A stretch of DNA of 64,000 nucleotides from Sphaerolaimus hirsutus (taxonomy: Eukaryota > Nematoda > Chromadorea > Monhysterida > Sphaerolaimidae). The translations under genes and the position numbers were made by a program. The notes under the pieces are model-generated. The model made no database searches and was not told the origin of the DNA. It was given only the letters and a program-made list of their open reading frames with translations. The DNA lies in the NCBI GenBank assembly GCA_964036195.1, contig OZ038451.1, positions 9,800,529 to 9,864,528 of the forward strand, given 5' to 3'. Shown in pieces: positions 22,101 through 32,400 of the stretch; position 1 is the stretch's first letter; the number at the start of each line of letters is the position of its first letter.

Positions 22101-23972
22101 TATGGCGAAATATATCCACTCGTTTGGACAGATTTATAACCCGATTCTTCACTTCACGAAAGTTTCTGGTGAAATAATAACCCCCTCGAATTAACCCCCT
22201 CAGAATTTACAGGAAAAATAATAAACCCCTTGCCCTGAGGGTATTTCGACTAAATATTTACGCTAGGTTGATAAAGAAAGAAGTGCTAAACAGCACCACA
22301 CTAGTTCAGTCTCGCCAACAGTAGAGCACACGCAGGCGACTCCCTGCTCGGAGCGGTAGATGTGCGCCGCCACAACTCGGCTGCGGCCCAATGGAATCTG
22401 GGGGCACTCCCAGACCCTGTCAAATGTCAAGCAAAGTGTCAACTGTTTCTCATTTTCCAGGGAATTTTACACTTTTTTACATGACATTTGACATTTCACA
22501 GGTTCCGGGAGTGCCCACCAGGTCGCAACTACCATGCAGCACAGGGAAATGCCTATCCAGCGCCGGCGACGCGTCAGAAAGTCTGAAACTGCCGCCGGCC
22601 GCCGCGCGGCGGCTCAATTCACCCGGGCGGATTGACACAACTATGGACACAAACGGTCGCAACCGCTGCAGTAGGTTAAGTGTGTGAGGGTCGGCAGGGC
22701 CGCCGGGGTGCGCGGGCAGGTGGAACCAATGTCCTTCGCACTTGAGCACGGCTACTTGGCAGATTATCGCACCTGGGATTGGAGAAACGGCATAGGTGGA
22801 TAAGTTTGTTTGGTTGTGAACAAGGGTAATTCTCAGCTGTTATGAAGTTTTTGCGGAATTTGAAAAAAGTATTTGAAAAAATGCCTACAAAATATAATTT
22901 TGAAAAAGCAAGAGGTTTTTTATTTAAGAGTCGTTTAAAGACTTTTTTTTCATCCTAATAGCTATCCACCCGGAAAAGCGATCTACAATCTCTATGAATC
23001 TATAATCTACAGCGAATCTTCCAAACAATCAAATCCAATTTTCTTTTAAAAACCACAAAAAAAACAGTAAAATAACCCGCAATCAAAGCCGCACTACCCC
23101 CATCCGGATCGAGAGCCACAACCACCGGGGAACACCTCAGACATCCAAAAGACGGCTGAAAAGTGAGCAGTTCAGCCAACTGGCCGGCGGATTTGTGCAG
23201 TCTGTGCAGGGTGCACTGGCCCAGTTGAGCGGAATCGGGGTCGGACCAGGGGCCAATTCCTCAGAAAGTGAAGTGAAATGAGAAGTGAAGAGTGAAGTGA
23301 AGTGAAAAGTGAAGTGAAAAGTGAAGTGAAAAGTGAAGTGAAAAGTGAAGTGAAAAGTGAAGTGAAGAGTAAAGTGAAGAGTAAAGTGAAAAGTGAAGTG
23401 AAAAGTGAAGTAGAAAGTGAAGTGAAAAGTGAAGTGAAAAGTGAAGTGAGATGGGAAGTAGAAAGTGAAGTGAAAAGTGAAAGATATTAATAGTAAAATG
23501 AATTAAAATTGAAAATAACAATAAAACGTAAAGGATGAATTCTGACTTAGAAAGCATTGTTCTCGATGACGGTAGCGATGATTTAGTAGGTTTTTCGCTC
23601 GGGGCAGAACTTGGAATTCAGAATGTTACCCCATTCAAAAAACAATTTCACTTCTACTTTTCACTTCACTTTTCACTTCTACTTTTCACTTCACTTTTTA
23701 GATCACGTCGCTGTTCACTTCCACTTTTCACATCACTTTTCACTTCATTTTTTACTTCACTTCACTTCACTTCTCATTTCACTTCACATTTTGCGGAATC
23801 GCCACCAGAGCAGGCCGCGGTCGCGCTGCCCGTCACTGGGCGGGCACACGGTGCCCAGTAAAGTTTTAGCCAGCATTTCCGCTGCGTATGGGTTCGGGTC
23901 GATTGAAGACTTTATTCGCCGGTGATAAGTAGAAAAGCTAGTTGAATTGATGTGCATAAGCTTTTCAGTCAT
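10453..23972 (-). CDS. AASDH: AASDH homologue: acyl-CoA synthetase family member 4, 20 exons, complete
   Basis: Minus-strand exons in order: 23972-23806, 23246-23077, 22772-22519, 22397-22302, 21884-21763, 21450-21249, 20784-20555, 20134-20066, 19627-19462, 18765-18667, 18595-18536, 14396-14264, 14109-13717, 13642-13532, 13195-13013, 12579-12337, 12003-11942, 11853-11689, 11369-11151, 10668-10453. The sum is 3360 nt, about 1119 aa; the family is near 1100 aa. All joins keep frame. Seen: the AMP-binding motif TSGTTG, SPLTFDPSVV, YGVTEVS, the carrier motif GVDS, and PQQ-propeller blades ending VGCRDDRLHCV. Known family role: adenylates a carboxylic substrate and loads it on a phosphopantetheine arm; the human protein is linked to lysine/2-aminoadipate metabolism, though its substrate is debated. 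The first exon start (MTEKL) and the exon 4 donor are the least certain points. Three introns are exactly family Q elements. Confidence 0.93.
10796..11062. mobile_element. Family R element in an AASDH intron
   Basis: The left end is ACCGTATTTGCTAGAATAC and the right end is CAAGCAAATACG. The arms repeat CCCCTTGAATA words. It fills most of the intron between the last two AASDH exons. Confidence 0.65.
12004..12336 (-). mobile_element. Family Q element that is exactly an AASDH intron
   Basis: Read on the minus strand, the exon ends GTTCTG and the element begins GTGCCAGTTCCAGACCCTG. It closes ...GGACTGCCCCCAG and the next exon starts ATGTTTTC. Splicing at the element ends restores the phase-1 codon GAT and a continuous propeller reading frame. 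The arms are TGTAAAATGTCA words in both orientations, with a short GGATACAAA palindrome in the middle. Confidence 0.88.
12631..12894. mobile_element. Family R element in an AASDH intron
   Basis: The ends are ACCGTATTTTGTCGAAATAC and a degenerate GAAATTCGGT. The arms have CCCCCAGGGGGTTATT and GGGGTATTTC words. Confidence 0.7.
13230..13477. mobile_element. Decayed family Q element inside a larger AASDH intron
   Basis: The ends are GGGGGCAGTCCTAGACAG and GGTTTGGGACTGGCTCC. Both would-be splice dinucleotides are mutated here: donor GA, acceptor TG. The actual intron uses flanking sites GTAAGTG (13531) and CCGCAG (13196), which lie outside the element. Confidence 0.75.
13532..14109 (-). CDS. AASDH: AASDH phosphopantetheine carrier exons
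   Basis: The exons 14109-13717 and 13642-13532 encode the acyl-carrier region. The attachment serine is in TALGVDSHAALR, at about residue 674. An in-frame TGT/TTG microsatellite at 13983-14003 encodes five consecutive cysteines just before the helix that leads to the serine. Reading through it keeps frame, whereas excising the GTATCG...ACAG segment (37 nt) would not. The second exon joins in phase 1 and runs into NWSYPMDKCVDAG, the usual start of the propeller region. Confidence 0.85.
14264..23972 (-). CDS. AASDH: AASDH adenylation (AMP-binding) domain exons
   Basis: The first twelve exons give residues 1 to about 590. The P-loop-like TSGTTG followed by PKIVRV is at about residues 245-257 (exon 21884-21763). 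SPLTFDP is near 288. GGEPFPSE is near 366 and YGVTEVS near 395. The GRTDTQVKRFGRR hinge region is near 505 (exon 18765-18667). The domain ends in PLNSNGKID at the exon 14396-14264 to 14109 junction, as in adenylate-forming enzymes whose A10 lysine precedes the carrier. These residues support a catalytically competent adenylation domain. The substrate cannot be inferred from sequence alone. Confidence 0.92.
15589..16729. mobile_element. Family B element (GGAACC words) in W
   Basis: The ends are TAGGGTTGGGGAACCGAACC and TTCCCAACCCTA. The 8-bp duplication GGGTGCAC is perfect (15581-15588, 16730-16737). Both arms iterate GAACCG/CCGAAC words. The middle (about 15775-16490) resembles a decayed L-type segment with GCGCCATGG words and TATATGTAC stretches. 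Confidence 0.88.
17166..18369. mobile_element. Family V 1.2-kb palindrome in W
   Basis: The ends are AACTGCCGGTCAATATAAAC and its complement, flanked by TA. The two halves mirror each other about position 17765, including the GCTCGCTTTACA, GACTTTTTTGGGATACAGGGC-type and CACCCCCACA blocks. It interrupts the right arm of W, whose left arm preserves the empty site. Confidence 0.88.
19091..19268 (+). CDS. Possible RGG-rich first exon, antisense inside an AASDH intron
   Basis: The plus-strand frame begins MSRGGPRGWGGRNAPGNRG and continues with Asn/Gly/Arg-rich sequence to KRFNNK, followed by a GT donor (AATAAG|GTTGGT). The composition resembles N-termini of nuclear RNA-binding proteins such as the NONO/hrp65 group. 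This is composition, not homology. It sits between AASDH exons at 19462 and 18765 on the opposite strand. No following exon is visible, so it could be a nested gene start, a retrocopy fragment or chance. Confidence 0.35.
19647..19865. mobile_element. Family F element (GAGTC words)
   Basis: The ends are TAGGGATCCAAACTCG and a degenerate CATATTCGAGCCCCA. The target duplication is GTTGTGTG (19639-19646) and GTGGTGTG (19866-19873), 7 of 8. The arms repeat GAGTCGAGTC-like words. It lies only 19 bases upstream of the AASDH exon acceptor at 19627. Confidence 0.8.
20870..21206. mobile_element. Family R element in an AASDH intron
   Basis: The left part has CGAAATACCCCCCCCC and the right end is TTTCAAGCAAATACGGTA. 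The left terminus is degraded. Confidence 0.6.
21481..21690. mobile_element. Family O element (CACACTAGTTGACA ends)
   Basis: The ends are GGCCTACACACTAGTTGACA and TGTATCCACTAGTGTG. Long arms include CAGATTTCGGCTTCACGTGT and its complement. Copies at 25711 and 40896 match. It is 31 bases from the acceptor of the AASDH exon 21450-21249. Confidence 0.8.
21895..22262. mobile_element. Degenerate family R element in an AASDH intron
   Basis: CCCTTGAATTAACC-type and AATAACCCCCTCG words run in both orientations, ending GACTAAATATTTACG. The termini are decayed. Confidence 0.5.
22398..22518 (-). mobile_element. Short family Q element that is exactly an AASDH intron
   Basis: On the minus strand the exon ends GCGACCTG, the element runs GTGGGCACTCCCGGAACCTG to GGGTCTGGGAGTGCCCCCAG, and the next exon begins ATTCCATTGG. 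The join is phase 0 and gives LHGSCDL-IPLGRSR. At 121 bases it is the shortest Q intron, with the interior reduced to one pair of TGTCAAATG words. Confidence 0.88.
23247..23805 (-). mobile_element. Family AA element occupying the first AASDH intron (GT-TG ends)
   Basis: On minus, exon 1 ends CTGCTCTG, then GTGGCGATTCCGC opens the element. It closes GGAATTGGCCCCTG before GTCCGACCCC. Joining there gives W-SDPDSAQLGQ in frame, which fits the AASDH N-terminal layout. The interior is a tandem of GTGAAGTGAAAA words (23260-23490 and complement). The 3' dinucleotide is TG rather than AG. Alternative AG sites nearby break the frame or create a stop. Confidence 0.7.
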
Positions 23973-23988
23973 TACTGCAGTGCAAACT

Positions 23989-24172
23989 GCCAGTCTCTAG
24001 CCCTTTAAAGTGTGAGGTGAGGTGTAAAATGTCATGACAAATGTAATACAAGTTTGTCCATTGTCATGCAGTGTCAATTGCCACGCAAAATGCAGTAATA
24101 AAATCTTTTTTTTTGTTTTGATTGACATTTTGACACTTAAATTTACAGGGCTCGGGACTGCCGCAACATACC
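23989..24172. mobile_element. Family Q element upstream of AASDH
   Basis: The ends are GCCAGTCTCTAGCCC and GGGCTCGGGACTGC, with GTCATGACAAATG-type interior words. It lies just upstream of the proposed AASDH start codon (23972), so it may be in the 5' untranslated region or promoter. Confidence 0.6.
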
Positions 24173-24296
24173 AACATAAAAAGGGGCACTTGTAAAAATC
24201 CGTGAACACGGCTTGAAAGCTCAGTGAGCTTTGCAGTTGAAAATTTCGTTTGGTTAAGACAAACGCACGCAACTTAAATATTTTTGGGTTATAAAT

Positions 24297-24958
24297 ACCG
24301 TATTTCCTAGAAATACCCCCCAGGGGGGTTATTTTTTCAGAGTGAGAATTTTGAGGGGGGGGTTAAACGAGGGGTTGTTCATTTTTTGGCCAGAAATTTT
24401 TTGAAATCCCAGTACTAAATTGTCCTTTGAAACGTACGCAGACGTCGTAAAATGCAACAAAAATAGCCATTTATAAGACTCTAGAAGCTTGTAAACTGGG
24501 GTCCACCCAAGTTCGGCAGCCCCTATGTCGCGTTGCGTTGACCGCTGCAGCTCCAGCTACATGGCGGGTATAAGGCCCAAATTTTGGGAGAATATACCCA
24601 ACACCCCTCGCTACTATACACCGGCGGCAGAGGCCCCGCGACCCACCTGAGTGTGGGCCGCCGTATACGCAACCGATTGTTTTGATATACAACATTCCAC
24701 CCAAGTTCGGCACCCACAATGATTCACTAGAATACGCTGATACCATCAGGTCTGGCACCTGACTGCGTTTTAAAAACATGCATGGTAACGTTTTTTTCTG
24801 AAAGGTTTTTTTGTTTGAAACGGATGACAAACCGCAGCCTTTGTCATTTACGTTCTCTATACACTAAACCGGGGGGGGGGGGTATTTCGAGGGGAGGGGG
24901 GTTTATAAGTTCATAGAGTCCATTTTGAGGGGGGCGGGTATTTCGAGGAAATACGGTA
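24297..24958. mobile_element. Family R element
   Basis: The ends are ACCGTATTTCCTAGAAATAC and GTATTTCGAGGAAATACGGT. The G/C-run words (CCCCCAGGGGGG, GAGGGGGGG) are typical of the family. The centre (24480-24760) holds a separate inverted pair around CCACCCAAGTTCGGCA. Confidence 0.8.
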
Positions 24959-25710
24959 TGCATCTTCGTTACAGTTTGAAAAACTGAAAGCAGAACAGAA
25001 GAGTTATACCACAACTGCGGCAGTAATTTTATTGAACTGATTCATTAAAATATGGACATTTTACACAATTATAATACATTTAAACAATCATTACTCAATT
25101 ACTCTCATTAACAATTATTCGTGGTTTCATTGTGCGAATAACTGCAGAGATTGCAGAATATCGCAGAACTTCAAATGCAAACGCATGCCCATAACTTTAC
25201 ATCGTAAATAAATATTATATATAAATTTACAGACGACAATAAAATTTGCTCAACTATAACTTTTTGCAATGGCTACAAAAATTCAGTCTATTACATCGCT
25301 ATAATACCACCAAAAACGTCAGTCTAAAATCCAATTCCTTGTATGCACGATTGTCTTCCAGTGTTGAGCACTGAAAAAAGCTCTGGGAGCCTTATATTTT
25401 TAAAAATATCAGAGAAAAAAAATTATATTGAAATTTTCCACGATCTAAAAGTCCAAAATTTGAAAATTTCGGGTTAGGCCCAGAAACGTCATCCAGGACT
25501 ACTCGCACGCATTTTTCATTATTTGGGGAAACAATTCAAACACGGCACTCAAAACAAGCCGATAAGGTAATCAGCTCTGGTCAATTTGCCTGTTTGTACG
25601 CCTTTGTGATAGTCTTTTTTGCACATTTTTACATTCTTTCAAAGTAGGGTTTATTCTTTTTACGAATTACAAATCCCCTGCTCCACTAGTGTTTGCATGC
25701 TACAATAATT
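24959..25710. other. AT-rich sequence, no gene recognised
   Basis: Upstream of the AASDH start region. Short frames only, with a partial family U-like stretch near 25375-25440. Confidence 0.45.
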
Positions 25711-25930
25711 GCGGCCCACACACTATTTGACACTTGTGTGTCAACTGGTCTGTGTCAACTCAGATTTCGGCTTCACCTGTCGCAGAGCGATCTCCAATTG
25801 CACATGTGCCAATGTTCAAAATCAATATTATGGTAAGTGCATTGGAAGATTGCCCGGAAACACGTGAACTCGAAATCTGAATTGACACAGACCAGTTGAC
25901 ATCCATGTGTCAACTAGTGTGTGGGCCGCC
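25711..25930. mobile_element. Family O element
   Basis: The ends are GCGGCCCACACACTATTTGA and its complement ending GTGTGGGCCGC. The arms contain CAGATTTCGGCTTCAC and the complementary GAACTCGAAATCTG. Confidence 0.82.
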
Positions 25931-26064
25931 TATATATACATTTAATGGGGTGGCAAAAGTACCTTCAGGTGAGAGCAGCAAACCAAAATATAAATACCTA
26001 GGTGTGTACACACATAAATACAAGCTTTTTTCATAGGTTGAATGCAATGATGAGTGGACTGGGA

Positions 26065-26323
26065 TTAGCATTGAAAAAATCTCTGGGAGATATATATTTA
26101 AAAAATCTCAGAAAATCTAAGATTTTCTGAGATTTATATTTTTTTCACGATTTTCTGAGATTTTGAAAAATATCAGAAAATCTCTCAAATTCTGATATTT
26201 ATATTTATTTATATTTGTTCAGGGTTTTTTGAGAGAGACTTAATTATATTTTTTTCTTGAGAGATTTTCTGAGATATTATTTAATTATATTTTCTAAAAA
26301 TTGACGTGTTTTTTCAATGCTAA
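26065..26323. mobile_element. Family U element with 6-bp duplication
   Basis: The ends are TTAGCATTGAAAAAATCTCT and TTTTTTCAATGCTAA. Flanks show CTGGGA at 26059-26064 and again at 26324-26329. The arms repeat AAAATCTCAGAAAATC and complements, giving a strong hairpin. Confidence 0.8.
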
Positions 26324-26329
26324 CTGGGA

Positions 26330-27154
26330 TGGGAGTTTTCAAATTATAATACACATAAATACACAACAAATCGCACAGTAGTCTGCAAAACGACAACCAG
26401 AAACCGGGTAATATTCCATCGATACATCATATCCATATATTTATCTAAATAAATACATAAATATTATGCAGGTACGTGCGCATACTTGATAGAAATATTT
26501 AAATATTATTTTATCGAAATTAAAATAATTCAGTTTGAAGCATTTGCCCGCTGAACCCTTGACTTTGAAATAAAAAACTGGAGGGGTTGGAAAAATCTCT
26601 AGTCAAATTTTATAAAACTCTATATTTTCCAGAAATAATCCAGATAGGGTGTAGATTCGGACACTTGTAATTTTGCAGTCGAAATTCGAAAAAGTCTTCG
26701 CAAAAAGTGCATCAGCTTCGACGCGCAACGCACCTGGAGCGATATTTGCGGCAAATACTTTTGTAAATCGAAAATTCTGTAGACAGAAAGTTGTCGGGGG
26801 GCACACACATCGTTTTTGTAAAGTTTGATGCCATCTTAATTCAGGTCACACGAGAGGGTATATATTTATTTACAAGTATTTATATATTTTTCGGTGCAGT
26901 GCAACATATTATCTGATTATCGACAAATGGGAGCAAATGCTTTAAATGATTTTAAATATCAAACACAATAACCTGGATTAAATAACAAAAATGAAAATTT
27001 TTGATGGACAAAGTCACGATGTTCTGTACAGAGAAAACGAAATTAAGGGCAGAAATGCTCGGAGGATAGGGAGAGAGAGTATAGCCCGCAAACCTGATTA
27101 AAAGTCTGTAAATAGTAATACACAAAACATGAGCACACCACTTAGACAAGCTTT
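26330..27154. other. AT-rich unique sequence, no gene
   Basis: Reading frames here are short, AT-driven and have no recognisable protein similarity. No full repeat element was seen. Confidence 0.45.
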
Positions 27155-27332
27155 ACTGGTGCCAGTCCCAGACCCTGTGAAATGTCAAGTGTCATGCAAA
27201 GCGTCAAAAGTCAGGTAAAATCCCCGGTAAAATTTCAAACGTACGTTTGCCATTTTACCGGGCATTTTACATGACTTTTGACACTTTGCATAACATTTTA
27301 CAGGGCATTTTACAGGGTCTGGAACTGCACCT
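27155..27332. mobile_element. Family Q element, intergenic
   Basis: The ends are CTGGTGCCAGTCCCAGACC and GGGTCTGGAACTGCACC. It has the usual TGTCAAGTGTCATG words and the TTTACCGGGCATTTTACATG block also seen in the activin receptor Q intron. Confidence 0.82.
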
Positions 27333-27654
27333 GGTGTAGATGCCAGCCACTAAAAAAAACAGCAACAAATGTGGTAGTAAATAAAATCAAAAACGACAGT
27401 GATCAGCTGTTTATTGGCAGAAACTACCAGCTTGAATAATCACACAGGTCACGCGTGAAGTTTCAAATTCGATTTTTGTTTGGATCAAAAAATAAAATAA
27501 CAGGTTAACATTCCTGATACATTTTGTATGAATATGAGTCAAAGCACCGAGATGTGCGTTCTTAAGGAAATTTTTTAAAAAATGCTGGTCGTTTTTGTCA
27601 ATTTGCAAGATTGCTTATTAAAAAAAACACTTTTTAAATGTACCAACATATTAT

Positions 27655-28566
27655 ACATGGTCGGGCTGAAAAGTCCCCGGGCAGTGCTCGCCATTCGCGC
27701 TAGGGGTAAGCTACGGTCATAAAATTTTTACACGTGAATATATCAGGTGTTTTGAGTTACCACCCAAAATTTCACCCCCTAGCTCCACCCACTGCGGAAC
27801 TGTGGGGGTTACAATTTCGGTCATTTTGTACTGATGTACAAATGGTGCTCTAGCTCAATGCTGCTTTAGTGTTGATCATGAAACTTTGGCTAGTGTGAGC
27901 CACCAGTGTTGGTAATGTGCTGATAATACTCAACACTTTTATCAACATCATTGCTATTAAGGTAAAATTAATATGCAGATCAGGGTGATGTGCAAGAAAC
28001 GTGGAACTGTGATGGATGTTTTTGGTGATTATCTGAGATCATGTTGTAATGCAGTGATTTTAATGTTGTTTTGAAATGTGCAGTAGGTAAGTGAATGTGT
28101 TTAAAATTTACCTATGTTTCATTACTAATCTGTAGTGGGCACATTACCTGTGTTCAACAGCAGTGTGCATGCAAAATGCATCCTGTATTAAACACTTTTT
28201 GAGGAGAGGCAGAATAATGAATTTGGTAGTGGGAGTAGTGACAGTAATGACAATATGGACTAGACTTATGATATCATAGCTAATGTTCGTTGGTGCTGGC
28301 ACATTGCCAACACTGGTGGCTTACACTAGCCAACGTTTCACCATCACAACTTAAAGCAGCATTGAGCTAGAGCACCATTTGTACATCAGTACAAAATGAC
28401 AGAAATTGTAACCCCCACAGGTCCGCAGTGGGTGGAGCTAGATGGGTGAAATTTTGGGTGAAAACTCAAAACACCTGGTATAATAACGTGTTAAAATTTT
28501 ATGACCGTAGCTTACCCCTAGCGCGAATGGCGAGCACTGCCGGGCGACTTTTCAGCCGGACCATGT
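27655..28566. mobile_element. Family X 0.9-kb palindrome
   Basis: The ends are CATGGTCGGGCTGAAAAGTC and its complement, flanked by TA. The arms mirror each other, e.g. CTAGGGGTAAGCTACGGTCA at 27700 and TGACCGTAGCTTACCCCTAG at 28501. The middle shows a further inverted pair around TGCTGATAATACTCAACAC. Confidence 0.85.
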
Positions 28567-29310
28567 ACAATTAATGGTGCCACAAACAACGAAATGATTC
28601 GCAAATTACCTTATTTACATTTCGAAGCAATTTCTATACAAAACAAAAGCGCCATAAAAATTCTTCAAAAGCGAGCAGGTAAAGTATCAGCGATAAAGCC
28701 AAGCAAATCTGGCGATTCAAAAAATACAGTAATCACGTGAATAAAACTGAGGGAAAAGCGTGAGTTATACGGTGTCAGTCAAATCGCGACCGTGTGAATA
28801 CTGCCGGCAGTCGTTCGAGAATTGTAACCGAATGTCGTCGGATTCGACGAGACCCTGCGTTCAGTGTTGAAAATATTTAAAACGAAGAGAGGGAAAAAGT
28901 TTGACACGAGTGAGTGTTGGGAAACCCGACTATTAGGATTCGGAATTTTTTGGGGAGGGGTTCACCATATTGGCTTTTTCCAGGTGTAGAACGAAAAAAA
29001 GAGATAAAAATTGCTGAAGGCAGATAACACACACCTAAAAATATGTATAAAAATATATTTAGGTAATAATAGAAGGCAATAATGCCTGGGCATAAGGGTT
29101 AAGAAAATGCGAACAGAGTACTCTAATTAGCGATGTCGATTAAAATTTGCGGCAATTTGCTTCTCATTGAAATTTAGATAGCAGGCGATTTCGGCCTGGG
29201 GAATTCAGGGTGTAGTATCATATTATAGCCAAAATTCGCTGTGACGGATAGATAGCCAGGCAGCGCCGAGGGTAGATATCTGGAGCTTTTTTGATGGGGC
29301 ATCCTCAATA
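28567..29310. other. Unique sequence 3' of the activin receptor
   Basis: No gene or complete element seen. It may include the receptor's 3' untranslated region, but I could not fix a poly(A) signal. Confidence 0.4.
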
Positions 29311-29493
29311 GGGTTGAGAACACAACCCAAACCCGTTTACCGCACATTTTTGAAACCGAAACCCGAACCCGGCTCTACTACCCGAACACGACACCTGAAA
29401 AATTTCTGGAACCGATCGATACCCGAACTTTTTTCGACCCGATACCCGAACCCGAAACTTTTGAAATTCCCTACCCCAACCCCCCTCCTCAAC
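29311..29493. mobile_element. Family H element (CCCGAA words) in the receptor's 3' end
   Basis: The left end is TAGGGTTGAGAACACAACCC. The right portion is GAAATTCCCTACCCCAACCC. The arms iterate AACCCGAAACCCG words. It overlaps the open frame at the C-terminus of the activin receptor. Confidence 0.6.
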
Positions 29494-32400
29494 CCCCCAT
29501 CGACAACCCCCAAGACCATCAAGCAACCCACCGGCGGGTGCCGTCTCCCACTGTGCTGCCCAGCGCAGTGGCGCACCAGTCTGCTGTGCTCGTCGCTGGT
29601 GGCGCAGCTGCTGGACGTGTTGTCGTCGGCGTCGCTGCCGTGGCCGGCCAGGCGCTTGAGCACCGTCTGCAGGCGCTCGTAGGCGCTGCTCGGGGTCAGG
29701 CGCGCCTCCGACTCGTGGTCCCACATCTCGGACATGGTGCAGACTAGGGCGTCAGCCTCCTGCGGTACGGGAGGGGTTGTTGAAACGTATTTACGTTTAC
29801 TCGAGAAATTAAATACGTATACTCAAAAAATACGTATACTCGAGTACAGAGTAAATATTTACGTTTACGTATCGTCCGATTGAAAAGTACCTGTGCTCAC
29901 TTTACGTATATCTTTTAAAGGTACGTGGGTACAGAAAACGTATTTCAGATTTTCAAGGCATAGAAAGGATAAAAGAGCAAAAATGGTATATAAACACATA
30001 CATAGACAAAACTAGTTGACCATTGGCAAAAAGCACATGAACTAGTGAAAAAGTTTAAAAAATACTCACTTGTACGTTTCTGGGAAAATTTTTCGTTTAC
30101 TCATGTTTATACTTAAGTATAAGTTAAAAACTTTAGATTACGTTTTCTGTACTCAGGGGGTGGGTAAAAAATAAATACTTCACGTTTACGTATACTTTAT
30201 GCGTAAAACCCTGGGAAACTTCGGTGACGAATGCAAAGAAAGTGGTTATTACAAAACAAATGTACTCACTTTATCGAGTTTCCAGTGAGGTTCGATGGCG
30301 GGTCGTCGTTTCTGGTCGCAAACGCACTGTTTCATCTCGGTGAGCGAAGGCTGCAGACCCACGTCGTCCTGGACATTGAGAAAAAGATGACATGTGAATC
30401 CGGCAGCTAAAATGTCGGATATAATGAACCAGTTGGAAAAAGTTGGGATGTAGGGGAAAAAATTTTTTCGGAAATTTTGAAATATTTGGTTTGGGTTAAC
30501 CGCAACCAAAACGTTTGGTACTTTTTTTGCGATTTCAAGAACGCAATTTCACCTACACTTGGTAGCCGTTTTTATTGGTTTTGAAACATTTTAGGGTGTT
30601 AAAAACAATGACAATGTGTACGTGAAATTGCGCACTTGCGTGAGAGAAAAAAAACAGCAAAAATTCTGGCTGTGGGTTTTTTCCCAAAAGAACAGTATCG
30701 ATGCTTGCGTTTAAAAAAACACATTAACAATCCGGCCATCCTTACCGGGGCCGTCGAAAAAAGCGCTCTCCCACCCCTACCCCAAAAAAAACATTCAATT
30801 TTTTCAATCTCCCACCTGAAACGGCAATTTGTACTCATCAGGAGACTGGTCGCCAATGCGCGCTCTATTCACCAACTCCCACAGGACCAGGCCGGCGGCG
30901 TAGGCGTCAATTTGGCGGAACGCAAACCCCGAAAACTCGGTGTAGCATTCGAGCACCTCGGGCGCCATGTACCGCCGGGTACCCGTCTGCGTGCGGGTTT
31001 TATTCGTTTGTTGAGTTGACATTTGTTGTGAAGGGGAGTTGTGAAGGTTTTTGAGTTGACTTTTGGAAGTGTCATGTCCGATGTTTTTCGAAATATTTGA
31101 ATTTTAATTGACATTTTTATAGCTAAGAAAGAATGCAAACATTTGAGTCGATTTTTTGCTTAAGGAAAGGCTCAGAGTACAGGATTTGACAAAAGCCGCG
31201 ACAGTTTTTGTGACAGCAGTCAACGAATAAATGGCGTCAATAAAACGAGATAGTTTGAATTCGAACGTTTTATATATTTTTAAACGTTTTTAACAATTTA
31301 ACGACTTGAATGGTTTTTCTGAACTATTTTAGCTCACCAAAAAAGTATCTCATCAACATAAACAGCCTAACTTTATCAAAATTTTGAATGCTTGCCTAAC
31401 GTTCAATTCTTTCCAAAAAAATTTGGACACATTGCCGAGTAAACGAACCTGTGTTCTGATGTCGCCGGGCATCTGCCCATGATCACATTTGATGGCCAGG
31501 CCGAAATCGGCTATCTTGGCGCGTAGCTGGCTATCCAAAAGCACGTTGCGCGATTTGAAATCTCTGTAACGTAAAACACGTAGGGTTCAAACGTGATCCC
31601 GATACCGAATCCCGAAAAATTTCGGAATTGTGAATTCCCGATCCCGAAACCTCAATCGCGAACCCGAAATTTAAGCCGAATTAATCCCAATTGCGATCCG
31701 GAATTCTTACCATAATCCCGATCCAGAAAAAAATGTGGGACATTTGTCAACTGACTTTTTTCACTGAGAAATGTAACGGAAACCCCCTGTGTACATTTTA
31801 TGAGACCCCACTGTAGTCCCGTGTGTTTTTAGACCTATTTGTAAAAACGACGATCCCGATCCAAACGCCATCCAAACTCCAGATCCCGATCCCGAAAAAA
31901 CGCCAATCCCGATACCGAAAACTAAAAAAACAATCCCTTCCCGATCCCGAAAAGTCAATCCCGTCTGAACCGGAAAACACGACGTAGCAATCAGGTACAA
32001 GATAGTATACAAATCCGCGTCCGACCTGTGAACTATAGTAGGTTTGAGTACGCGGCCAGTTCCCGACTCGATTTCAACGTCGTGCAAAAACGCCAGGCCG
32101 CACAGAAAGTCCGCGCCGATGCGAGCGGCGAGGTACAGCGTCACGACTTGATCCTGCGATGGATGCATTGTATTTGCATTTTATATGTTTATCGACACAA
32201 AATAGGTGTGATAATGGCCCTACACCAAGGACGTATCCAGGGGGAGGGCGGGGGGGGGGGGGGCTGCACCCCCCCCCTTTCCCGGGCGAGACCGGAAAAA
32301 TACCGGGAAAATGCAATTTTCGGTACCAAATCTCAAGGTGCCGAGTAAAAATTTTCATTCGTCGCGCACACAGAAATATCAGCAGATCGGTCCCCATACA

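Noticed and set aside
23302-23490. EVKSEVKSEVK-type coiled-coil protein
   Set aside because: Translation of the AA-element GTGAAGTGAAAA tandem.
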